Source: Ehretia macrophylla (taxonomy: Eukaryota; Streptophyta; Magnoliopsida; Boraginales; Ehretiaceae). Taken from it: 64,000 nt of DNA. The position numbers were made by a program, and so were the translations under genes. The stretch covers positions 9,903,501 to 9,967,500 of the forward strand of contig CM075765.1 of NCBI GenBank assembly GCA_037974665.1, read 5' to 3'. Numbering within the stretch: the first letter of the stretch is position 1; each line of letters opens with the position of its first letter. Under the pieces are notes generated by a model. The model made no database searches. It was not told the origin of the DNA and saw only the letters and a program-made list of their open reading frames with translations. This document shows, piece after piece, positions 49,312 to 58,678 of this stretch.

Positions 49312-49316
49312 ACATT

Positions 49317-49670
49317 CACATGCATTAATGAGAGAAGTCCGGAAAGTCCCTCCAATGACCAAAGGTAAGTCATCCTACCAAATAGGAAACTCTCTCATTA
49401 TAACATTTACCATAGTGAAGTGCCCAGCTTCACTATTCAGTTATAAACATATACTTTTGATCCAAGTCTCATAGCATAGACCTTCTGTGCGTTTCACCAC
49501 ACACCTATGCTATTCACTTGTATCAAGGAATCTTATCGCATACAAATATATCAAATAAGAGAGAGAATATAGAATGCTCATAATGAATGCACTAACTTTA
49601 TAACCGAATATATTCATTTGTACTGAGATGTCTTAGTAATAGTGGTCTTCAGGGCATATAAATCCCAACA
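49317..49670 (-). repeat. Copia-type LTR, promoter-proximal part
   Basis: It ends AATCCCAACA, which on the minus strand is the TGTTGGGATT start of a copia-type LTR; TTATATGCCC follows it there. It joins 7128-8596 across element A. Many short AT-rich words are present but no gene. Confidence 0.5.
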
Positions 49671-50270
49671 AATAATTCCCTCCAAGGCAATATTAAGTTA
49701 GCAAACAATTAATCAACACTGGGTGTATAATCGTAGCTCTTCCATCATAGTAGGTGGGTAATCATTTAACTGTGAGGTGAACGGCTTGACCCCGTCTCCC
49801 AAGGGGTGCTAAATTCATGGCTACTTGGTGACTCCTACTCAAGGTGGTATGTGAGGAGGGTGTAGATGCATGTCTCTTGATCTTGCCTCCCAGGGGAGGC
49901 ATGTGACACACGCATACCAATCATATGCACTGTTGATGGTTGACTTATACTCAAATGGTAGATGGACCCTACCTCCTAAGGGTCTATGCGGGTTGAGGGG
50001 CTGAATAAGTTAGGAGTTGTATGGAGATACAACTGGCTAAGATGACCTACCATTCTGGTATACATGCTTGGTCCCTACTTCCTAGAGGGGTGTGTGTAAG
50101 CAAGAATGGGTCCTAACCCCACCTTGAGACCTCGAGAGGCTCACGGACACAACATAAGGATGGTGTAAGTACCGAAAAACAGTGGGAGACTAATAGGTCA
50201 AAGTCCAGACCTTTTGAAGATTAAAACTAACAAGACACTAAATTTACTTTGTTTATCTTGAACATGTCAG
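49671..50270 (-). other. Possible copia 3' internal region with four G/C hairpins
   Basis: On the minus strand a purine-rich word, TTGGAGGGAATTA, lies just before the LTR start TGTTGGG, as a polypurine tract would. The region holds four short inverted repeats spaced about 80-110 bases apart: CCCC..GGGG at 49790-49806, GCCTCCC-AG-GGGAGGC at 49885-49900, GACCCT..AGGGTC at 49965-49984 and CCCT..AGGG at 50073-50089. No protein frame is seen. It may be the non-coding 3' interior of a copia element, or an unrelated repeat. Confidence 0.35.
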
Positions 50271-51386
50271 ATCACTAAATCAAATGGCAAATGCATTAAC
50301 ACTACATCGTATGAGATACCAAAACCAAAACCGAAAGTCGATGGTTTTAAAAACCATTATCCAAAACCGAAACCGACAACTAATGAAAAAATTGCAGTTA
50401 TCCGAATCCGAAACTGATTATCTAAAAAAATTTAAATAAAAAAGTTACTCCAAAAATACTGAAAAAAGTTAATTTAAATGTTGAAGAAACCTAAAAACAA
50501 AATAAAACGAAATTCATACACAACACAATAAAATTAAAAAATAAATTACATAATCATTAATTCATAGCTAAAACATCCACCAAATTACAAAACAAAAAAA
50601 AAATTATCTTCCCGTCTTCAGATCTACCACATAGAGCACCAATAACACATCCTCAAGCACCACAATTTCCAGAGAAAACATCAAGGCACGGTTCAAATCT
50701 ACCACATAGAGCACCAATAACACACAAAAGTATCACAAAGTAAAAATACTAAACTGAAAACTGACAGGACAAAAAAAAAATTCCAATACCTCATTGTCAT
50801 CATCCTCTCCCTCGACGGTTGCGGCTGTAGCAACGTCGTCATCTTCGGCTTCAGAGTAATCGGTGGTTCTAGCTACAACCTTGAGCTCCTCGTCATCCTC
50901 ATCCTCGTTGACTGGCTGCTGCTGCAACTGCTCTTCCTCTCAATGAATTCGACAAGGACTCTTTTTCCAATGACAATGACTTTTCTCTCAAACCCTTCAA
51001 CATCGTCGATTAGCCCTCAATTAATGAGAATGTTTGTAATTAACAAAAATGAAGAAGAAAGAAGCTCAAAAGTACTTGAAATAAAAATATTTACATATGA
51101 AAAAACATACCTTAGATGCCGAGTTGAAGCTTGAAGAGAAATAATGTAAGATGTGAATGGGTTTTACTATTTGTTGGGGTATAAAGTGGCAGCTGGATAG
51201 AGAAAAGTAGAAAAGGCAGAGTTAGTATTAGATTAGATGATAAGGATTTTATTTTTTTATATTTTTTTAATTGTTATAGCTTAAAATGTTATTAGTTGGG
51301 TTTAGCCCAAATTTTTTATTAAAATCTATCCTATAAACCATTAGAGACATATCTACATATCTATCAATATATCTATATATCTATAA

Positions 51387-51436
<50 letters not shown>

Positions 51437-51621
51437 CTAATAATCGAATTTCAGGTTTCGAGTTTTTTTAACGCCTGAAACCAAAACCTATTTGTTTATC
51501 TATCAATTACTACTTGTAAAAACCAAAACCTATCAGTTTACCTATCGATTTTTGTTATCGATTTTTTATCGGGCGATTACTCGCCAGTTTCAGATGAAGC
51601 GAATACTCGTTGCCATCCCTA
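50271..51621 (-). mobile_element. hAT-like DNA transposon remnant, one end recognisable
   Basis: The right end, read on the minus strand, starts TAGGGATGGCAACGAG, the terminal form common in plant hAT elements. Subterminal stretches rich in AAAACCGAAACCGA (50325-50425) and ACCTATCGATTT words (51480-51570) are also hAT-like. The interior minus strand shows a TATA-like word, possible splice sites and an acidic frame (about 50790-50940, repeated Glu/Asp) with no proper ATG, possibly the first coding exon of a transposase. A matching left terminal repeat and an 8-base target duplication were not found, so the element is degraded or the boundary is wrong. Confidence 0.35.
51401..51435. repeat. (AT)n microsatellite
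   Basis: An uninterrupted run of about 17 AT units, preceded by ACATACATAC. It lies inside the hAT-like remnant. Confidence 0.95.
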
Positions 51622-52316
51622 AAGAAAATAAGAGTTGACCAACTCCTACCAAAAGTCAATTATTGTAAGTTCAGAAGAATGTTAACCACCAATCAACAGG
51701 CATTGAATCTAAGCGATATGTAACCTGATTTAATAATTTCCTACTCCACTTAAAGTGAAATTGAACATGAGCTAATAAAAAGTCTTTTAACAAAACATTC
51801 TAAAGAATTTCATAAATAGAAATCCTATACAATACAATAGTATGTATCTCATATAACATTCAGAAGCCACCAGATTCTTGATGAGCCAAATAATGAGTGT
51901 GATCCGATTTCTTTTGAGTTACACTTCAGCCACAACATCATGCCCCAAAACTATAGTTTATTCAAAAGAAATCTTCCACTTCAATTGGTATTTTTTTAAA
52001 TGAAAACTACGATCTCTCTAAAGCTAAAATTCAGGCACAACATCAAGTCCAAAGTTGTAGTTCATTTGTGAACAACTTCAATGCTTCATTGATATAGATG
52101 GTGTTTTACTTTCAATCTGGCAACATTGGATGGGAATAATCCACTTGGAAGGTAAGGTCAATTCTCCTACAACAATAGAGATGCACGAAAGGATATAACT
52201 CATCTTTCAAAACCAACAACTGCCATGTTATGTTAAGAGAGCAGAGACACAACACCTGAGCAGAGCATAGTAAAGTTTTTTTGTTTTAGCAATAGTTGCT
52301 TAAGGTTTTCAATATG
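51622..52316. other. Unassigned AT-rich sequence 3' of the BUB1-like fragment
   Basis: No open frame, LTR or repeat family recognised. A loosely repeated word (GATGTTGTGGCTGAA / GATGTTGTGCCTGAA on the minus strand, near 51930 and 52035) hints at an old partial duplication. It may include the former 3' untranslated region of the kinase fragment. Confidence 0.3.
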
Positions 52317-52921
52317 TTAAGGATTTAAGCAAAGGTGATCCTGGAATGATTTCCTCGAGTCCTGCAGCAATTTCTTGTAATCCTCGTTAGGATTCAAGTC
52401 AAACAATTTTGAGAACAAATTCTTCCGCTATTTAGCTTTCCAACATCTGAACGTCACAAAGAATTGTAAGGAAAGGATTAGCATACGCCTACTATCAATC
52501 TGTGTGAAAACAATGTTTGATGCAATGCACTGATAAAACAACATATGAACTAAAATGTGGTCGCGCGCGACTAGTCATTCAAATAAGTTAAAATATGAGA
52601 AGAATATATGTTTGATCAGCAGCCAAGGACATATCGCTTGAATTTTGGTTCATATGTATATCCATCAGGAGATGGTCTTTTATCAATCTCCATATATGAA
52701 CTATGGAGCATCATATGAATAATAACGCAGAGGCCATATGCGTCTACCTGTATCACATAAATGAAAATCGTTGAATCAGTCTCAATATAACTATTTGATT
52801 TCATAAGTGCAACATGCTGAAATATCGACTTGCCTGAAATGTCCATGGCCTTTTCTTCTTGCATTTCAATGCAACGAAAGCCAGAAGTTCGACAGTCTCC
52901 CGTGAATTTGATCTTTATCAT
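52317..52921 (-). pseudogene. BUB1-like checkpoint kinase, 3' exons only
   Basis: Three minus-strand exon-like blocks read as the C-terminal kinase end of a plant BUB1-type spindle-checkpoint kinase. Block 1 (about 52834-52921) gives FTGDCRTSGFRCIEMQEEK. Block 2 (52631-52747) gives VDAYGLCVIIHMMLHSSYME and then KRPSPDG. Block 3 (52317-52446) gives KNLFSKLFDLNPNEDYKKLL and ends DHLCLNP and stop. An 86-base gap between blocks 1 and 2 has GC donor and AG acceptor, so introns are retained and this is not a processed copy. Lesions: one extra base near the end of block 1, and an in-frame TAG at the start of block 3. Everything upstream of the kinase tail is absent. Identification is from remembered family wording; BUB1 is the best fit. 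Confidence 0.6.
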
Positions 52922-53047
52922 CTTTATCTATCTTAACATATTTGATCCAAAAAGGAGTTGAAAAAAGAGAAAAAATCTTGCTTAGTTTACAACACTATCT
53001 CATTTTCTTGCATGTTAATTTCTTGCTCATTTTTCTTGCATTTTTAG

Positions 53048-53140
53048 GCCTTGGAAGAAATCAAAGCTATTGGGAAGATATCAACACCAACAGTTATAAC
53101 AGGGTTATTGCTATATTCAAGAGCCATGGAATACTATTAG
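53048..53140 (+). pseudogene. MATE transporter exon fragment
   Basis: After a T-rich stretch ending TTTTTAG (a plausible splice acceptor) the plus strand reads ALEEIKAIGKISTPTVITGL followed by LLYSRAM, about 27 residues. This resembles the start of the first membrane segment of plant MATE (detoxification) efflux carriers. It then runs into a stop (53138-53140) where the transporter would continue. Only this piece is present; no further exon is found before the Tat element at 53234 or after it at 63073. It lies about 130 bases from the BUB1-like fragment and on the opposite strand. Confidence 0.5.
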
Positions 53141-53233
53141 AGATAATACAAGTAGATTTAACACCTTTTTTCTAGTTATTAGAACCAATTAATATCCACT
53201 CTTTAAAAGTTTTGCAAGTACTAGTTTGGCTAC

Positions 53234-53759
53234 TGTCGAGGTCGAAAACCTTGCAGTTGAGGTTGAACGACTATGCTTTGCCAAGCTGAACTTTCAGGTT
53301 GGCCTCCGAGCTGAACTTTCAGGTCGGCCTCCGATGTGAATTTTCAGGTTAGCCTCCGAGCTGAACTTTCAGGTCAGCTACTGAACCTGCACAAGGAAAT
53401 TAAAGGAAAAGGCAGGGTGATGACTCGGATTTTTCCCTCGGGCGTGCGAATAATTAGTATGTCCAAACTGGCAAAGTAGCTGAAAGCATGAATGATCAGT
53501 TACTTTCGAAATGAAGGGGTGGTGCCTTATTTATACTAAATTCTGAGCCGACAGCATTTAATGTGGTGCAGCTTTATGTCCTATCAAGGCTTGATGTCCC
53601 ATCAGAGCACCTGGCACCAAGGTCGGGGTTTTTCGGGGTCGGGGTGAGGTTGGATCAGCATCCTGGTTGGGCAATAGCTGAATATGCTCGGCTTGGCTCG
53701 GATTAGCCTGACTCGGCTCGGCGTGGACATTTTACCTCAGCTCGGGATTCCCTCCATCA
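53234..53759 (-). repeat. Tat 3' LTR with expanded 25-base repeat
   Basis: It starts TGTCGAGGTCG and ends CCCTCCATCA. At 53285-53384 the unit GCTGAACTTTCAGGTYGGCCTCCGA-like occurs about four times at a 25-base period; the other LTR has two units (62645-62690). This accounts for most of the 51-base length difference. Since both LTRs are copied from one template, the change happened after integration or during template switching. Confidence 0.88.
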
Positions 53760-53782
53760 ATCCCCTCCCCCCCCCCAAATTG
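53760..53782 (-). other. Tat polypurine tract
   Basis: On the minus strand a run of eleven G within TTTGGG...GGAGGGGAT directly precedes the 3' LTR. It primes plus-strand DNA synthesis and confirms the element's minus orientation. Confidence 0.8.
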
Positions 53783-53958
53783 AGATCGAGAAGGTGAGAT
53801 CTGGATTAGGGAATTGTTCCCGAGCTGGAGGTGCCTGACCCCGGTGGAGTGAAGATGGCCACGTCAGTGCCGTATACCCTTTAGATGGCTGACACATCAC
53901 CTGGCGGTCATGACAAGATGCGACGTTTGGGATTCCCGAGGTGGTTACAGGAATTGCC

Positions 53959-53966
53959 TATAAATA
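53959..53966 (+). promoter_or_regulatory. TATA box of the antisense gene
   Basis: TATAAATA, followed by GGGCC, lies about 245 bases upstream of the ATG at 54204 on the plus strand. It is inside the element interior, outside the LTR. Position and wording fit a plant core promoter; transcription would start near 53990. A possible short intron in the leader (GTACGT at 54147 to TTTGTAG at 54198) is only 52 bases, which is short for a plant intron. Confidence 0.55.
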
Positions 53967-54203
53967 GGGCCTTGTTACCCGAGATTCGTTTCACACTTTT
54001 GCTTACGAATTTTGGAGCTTTCAGTTCGGATACAAGAGTGGTCGAACACTTTCAACTCGGCCAAAAGCTTCTCGAGGTATTCAGCTCGGGATCAATTAGC
54101 TCGGAGCCAATTTAGTTCGGGTCACCTTCCCCAGCTAGAGCCGTAGGTACGTCCTGACTCCCTTTAGTTATTCCTGTACATATATTTTCAATTTGTAGAC
54201 AGG

Positions 54204-56521
54204 ATGGGGAGGTCGGAGTCGGAAGATTCCCAGATAATAGAGGTGAGATCCTACGGCGGGAACGAGAGTCCGTCGAGCTCAGAATCTACCTCGGACAGAG
54301 GTCAAGGTGACTCACATGGATCAGCTCGGCAATCTGGGCTCAGGGATAGTGATGACGATTGCCAAGTAATTGGGGTCAGGCAGGCGCAAGAGGAGGTCGA
54401 GGAGGATCCTTTGGTCGACTTGGGAGACCTAGAAGATAGAGAAGATGAGGAGCCGCTGAACCAGTTGGAGGGGGTCGAGATGCCCCAAGAGTACTTAGCT
54501 GGAGTCTCTACGGTAGAGCCGATTGAAGCAGTCCTAGTTAGGGCAGTCCAACCTCGTAGCTCAGCTACACCCAATGCTTCTTCAGCTCGGGGGAAGAGGA
54601 TCGAGCAGCTATTCGCCTGTGGCAAGCATGAGTATCATTCCACAGTGCAAATGGCTAACGCTAGGCGGAGGAACTGGTCAGTGGATTGACACCACAGGCT
54701 GAAGGTTCCAGGTCGGCGTGAATCGGCTTGCTATCCTCCTCCATACCATTTCACCATCTATGACCTTGCATTCGATGTTATTCAGCTCCCGCTTCCCAGC
54801 TTCGTTACCAACATCTTGAACTACTTCGAGCTTAGCTCAGATCAGATGTCGCCGAATGGTTGGGCCGTGGTGGTGGCATTCTATGTGTTCTGCCTCGAGA
54901 AGAAAGTAGAGTCGACCCTGCGTCGGTTTAGACATTTCTTTGTGTGCAAGCCCAACTCGAAACAACTAGAGTGGTTCTACTTCGCGGCTCGAGTCGGCAA
55001 CTCCATATTCACAAAGTGGCATTCCTCCAACAAGGGCTGGCACAATGACTATTATTGGGTGGAGCCGGCCGTGAACTCGGGATGCAGGTCGGACTGGACT
55101 CCGAGCTTGAAGAAGAATGTCGATGATGATCCCAAGCTTTCAGATGAGGAACTCGAGGAAGTCGCGGTGCTGAGGCCCGCGTCAGGGATGTTGATAAACA
55201 TTGACAGTGTGCTCAAGTGGGAGCGAATCTGGGAGTCCAAGCTATTTGGTAGGGAACCCGACCTCGCGGATGATCATCCCAACCTGCTTCCTGAGCTCGA
55301 AGTGGACGCCAGGTCCAGCTCAGAAGAGGGTCCGTTCTTAAGATCAGCGCCCGACCTCCCAATTATCCTGTCTGCCAGTCTTTTTAGGTTGGCCTTCGGC
55401 TCTTTTTCACTTCTTTCCTCTACTTTTTTGCAGGTACGGCAGATACGATAAAACTTGCGTATGCCCAGATGAGAAAGAAGAACAAGGCCAGCGACGAGGT
55501 TTCAGCTCGGTCTGGCTTGAGAAGTGCCGCTCAGGGTCAGAGGCAGCGGCCCAGCGGCCAAGTACGGGAGGTCAGCCCCGAGGTCTCTTCCAAGGGGACG
55601 TCGGGGTCTCCCTTGCCTAAGAGATCGAGCTCGGGAGTGGCAATCCTGGAGCGTTCAGCGTCCCGTCCTGAGAGTAAGAAGCGGGTTCAGACCGAGTACT
55701 TCGGAAAAGGCAAGGCCACAGAGGTGAGCCCTTCCAGCAAAGACTTCATGGAAGCGACCAAGCTCGCTCGCTATCCCAAGCTGGCTACGGTCCCGGCTGA
55801 GCAGATTTCGCTCAACCTGAGGACGGCTATAGTTACGGTGAGACATTTTTGACCGCGTTGTTATGGTTATGTTTTTCAGCTCGGCTGATCATTTTGCCAT
55901 CTTTTGCGCATGCCGAGTCCCACATTCTTTCAACTCCAAGCTTTCTAGCTAGGGCTCAGGCTAATTGCGTTGAGCTCGAGCAGTGATACATAGATGCCCG
56001 AGCCGAGCTTGAGGCTCTAAGGGAGAAGGCCGCCCAGAGGCGCAAGGTAGACACGACAGAGATCGACCGTCTGAAGAAGGAGCTTGAAGCGGAGAAGTCC
56101 CGACGCAAAGCAGTGGCTAAGGACGTCGAGCACTACAAGCTGGAGAGGCAGGAAGCCGAGACGAAGCTCCGGGATCTGGTGGACCGGCCCCGAAGGAGAA
56201 AAGGCAGTGGAAGCCTTCAAATCAAGTGATGCGGCTGTGGACTGGTTGGCCACGAAAGGTGGGGCCATGGCCAAGTATGACGAGCTGGAGTTCTACTTCT
56301 GGGGTCAAGTCGCAGCTCGGGAGAGAGCGAAGACCTTTTTCCCTGCCACCAAGAATGACTATATTGAAATCTTGGAGGCTCCGCCGCCGGAGTTCTGGGA
56401 GATTCCTGAGCTTCCGTCCGACCTGACGTCCCAAGCTAAAGAGGTGATCAAATTTGTCCAAGAAGGCATGGACCAGGTCGGGGACGAGGCTGATGCAACC
56501 AACGCCGCTCCTCCAAAATAG
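54204..56521 (+). pseudogene. Antisense, intron-containing gene of the Tat element (gypsy 'transposase-28'-type domain)
   Basis: The gene runs opposite to gag-pol. Block 1 (54204-about 55312) starts at ATG 54204 with a Ser/Glu/Asp-rich region, then passes in frame through a TGA (54687-54689) into a domain with YHFTIYDLAFDVIQLPLPSF, LSSDQMSPNGWAVVVAFYVF and SSNKGWHNDYYWVE. This pattern I recall from the 'putative gypsy type transposon' family (PF04195). Block 2 (55434-55837) follows the acceptor TTTTTTGCAG, is basic and Ser-rich, and ends at ACG/GTGAGA. Block 3 (from about 55940) is a coiled coil rich in Glu, Lys and Arg (EIDRLKKELEAEKSRRKAVA) with a TGA at 55984-55986 and a frameshift near 56185, ending DATNAAPPK. 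The block 1 donor is uncertain (AG/GT at 55312 is one choice). Tat elements are known to carry extra antisense frames; the function is unknown. Confidence 0.72.
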
Positions 56522-57298
56522 ATTTTACAAATCGGCCCAGGTCAGGCTTTTGGAGTTTCGCCCAAGTTGGGCTCTTTGTAATTTTGCCCCAAGTTGGCCT
56601 CTTTGTAATTGTTTTTCAATTCTAATGAAATTAATATTTTACGTTTTATTCGAGTTCGTACTTGTGTACCTTTCCCTTCTCAAATTTTTCTAAAGTAAGT
56701 GGGGGGGCCAATATAATGGACCTTTCAAACTTAAGTAGAAAGAACCGAGCTGGACGCGATTAATGAATTATTATCCTAATCCGAGCTGGTTAACTGGGCA
56801 ACTATATAATCGTCGCCGACCTAGACTCGTTAGTCCGATTTAAAATTGGTCAAACTAATGTTGACGAATGTTGAGTTCGAGTTTAGACCCAAACTAATAT
56901 ATCGACCTGAAGCCGGATCACACCGAGTTGGACCTTAATCCGAACTGGCAAAGCTAATCAAATTGTTATTGATTATACCCGAGCTGGAACATAGTCCAAG
57001 CTGGTTTACTTGACCATTAGCTCGTGATTAAGCATGGCCACCGCGTTAATCCGAGTTGGTAGTAGCTTTGTAGCTGAGGCACTTGGGCCCGGGTCAGGCA
57101 TTGCACTGGTTTACAAAATGCATTGTATTGAATTTGTACATGAAGTACTTGGGCTCGGGAACCAATTACATGAAATGTTTTGGCTCGAGGCCTAAACAAA
57201 AGATTTCAGCTCGGGGGCTGTTACAAATGATTTCGGCTCGGGGCCGTTACAAGAGACTTCGGCTCGGGGCTGTAACAAAAGGTTTCGGCTCGAGGCCT
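56522..57298. other. Non-coding region between antisense gene and integrase, with polyadenylation-like signal
   Basis: AATGAA at 56624-56629, after repeated TTTGTAATT words, is a plausible polyadenylation signal for the plus-strand gene. The middle part is filled with degenerate CCGAGCTGG / CCGAGTTGG words. No frame is recognised. Confidence 0.45.
57203..57298. repeat. 26-27-base tandem repeat next to integrase stop
   Basis: The unit ATTTCGGCTCGGGGCTGTTACAA-like starts at 57203, 57230, 57256 and 57282, with small changes in each copy. It ends at the integrase stop codon (57299-57301). Confidence 0.85.
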
Positions 57299-58678
57299 TT
57301 AGACAAAATACCGCTTCAGGTATTCTGAGTGCCATCCATTCTTCAATAGCTTCCCGTTCTTGTCGCGGAGGTAGAAGGTCCCAGGTCGGACTTCTTTCAC
57401 GACTTCGTACGGTCCCTCCCAGGTTAGGGAGAGCTTGTTACCTGAGCGTGGCAAAAAGATGGCATTCCTGAGTACGAGGTCGCCAACCTTAATAGGTTTA
57501 GGCTTGACCTGTTTGGCAAAGGCTCTTTGCATTGTAGCTTTGCTGGCCAACATTCTAATTTGAGCTTTAGCTCGGAGCTCTTCAGCGAAGTCGAGCTCTT
57601 CACGGATCCGTGCTCCGTTTATTTCTGGATCATGGTAGAGGGTTCTACTGGTCGGAGACCCAATCTCTACTGGCAGCACCGCTTGAGTACCAAAGGTCAG
57701 CTCGAAGGGCGATTCTCCCGTTGCTGAGCTGGTGGTGGTCCATTGAACCCACAACACCTCAGGAAGAATCGATGCCCACTGGCCCTCTGCTTCCCCCATC
57801 TTGGTTTTCAGGCCCTGCAAAATGATTTGGTTAGTCCTTTCAACTTGGCCTTTACTTTGGGGGTGGGCAATAGATGAGAATCTGAGGTCGATCCCAATCT
57901 CAGCACATTTGCCTCGAAAGTATGCACTGTCGAATTGCTTGCCGTGGTCAGTGATGATGACCTTTGGGATCCCAAATCGGAAAATAATGTTTTTCCATAC
58001 GAAATCCCAAGCTATTTTTTCTGTTATTCTAGCAACACCTTCAGCCTTGGGCCATTTGGTGAAGTAGTCTACAGCTACGAAGGTGTACTTCTTTTGGCCG
58101 ACACTGGTCGGCAATGGGCCGATGATATCTAGACCCCACTGATAGAATGGCCATGGGCTTATCATCACCGTGAGGTCTATCGTAGGTTTCCTTTGTACAT
58201 TGGCGAACCTTTGGCAGGTGTCGCACTTTTTTACGTACTTTTTGGCATCTTGTTCTAAGGTTGGCCAGAAATAGCCTTACCTTAATGCCTTTCGAGCCAA
58301 AGCTTTGCCTCCCAAGTGGTTTCCACATACCCCTTCATGGATCTCTCGGAGTACATAGTTTCCTTCCTCGGGTCCAACACATTTCAAGAGAGGCTAAGTA
58401 TAGGCTCTCTTATAGAGTTGCCCGGCAATTATGACAAACCTTGAGGCCTGTTTCATGAGTTTTTGAGCTGCTTTTTCATCCTCTAGGGTCATACCCCCCT
58501 CCAAGTAGTCCACGATTGGTTTGGTCCAATCTGGGCTTAAATTGAGCTTGGCTACGGCTTGCATCCCCAACTGAATACTCGGTTCGGATACTTCTTCCAC
58601 ATGGACCAGGGCACGTCGGCTCTAGCCCAAGGCCAACCTGGATAGGGCATCAGCCTTCATATTATCTTCCCTCGGAAT
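57299..58678 (-). CDS. Tat integrase (frame with stops in N-terminal half)
   Basis: A single reading frame encodes integrase. The N-terminal part (58169-58678) holds the zinc-binding Cys pair in CDTCQRFANVQRKP and the phrase YFWPTLEQDAKKYVKKC; it is broken by stops at 58277-58279, 58394-58396 and 58622-58624. The open core (57299-58168, 289 codons) carries the DDE triad: Asp in VAVDYFTKWPKA, Asp in IITDHGKQFDS and Glu in GQVERTNQIIL, with AHPQSKGQ before the Glu. The C-terminal part has PRSGNKLSLTWEGPYEVVKE, the usual tail of Tat integrases. The normal stop is at 57299-57301. Confidence 0.9.

Noticed and set aside
50733..50927. Acidic 64-codon minus-strand frame as a stand-alone gene
   Set aside because: It starts at TTG after an in-frame stop and runs into a probable splice donor. 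It is treated as a possible exon of the hAT-like remnant.
52560..52576. Palindrome GTCGCGCGCGAC followed by TAGT, resembling a Helitron 3' end (hairpin plus CTRR)
   Set aside because: The hairpin overlaps the CTAG word instead of lying about 10-12 bases before it, and no TC start was found. It lies in an intron-like gap of the kinase fragment, so it is only a weak hint.
54302..54625. 107-codon minus-strand frame opposite the antisense gene
   Set aside because: It mirrors the Ser/Glu/Asp-rich block on the plus strand. The plus-strand frame has domain support; this one does not.
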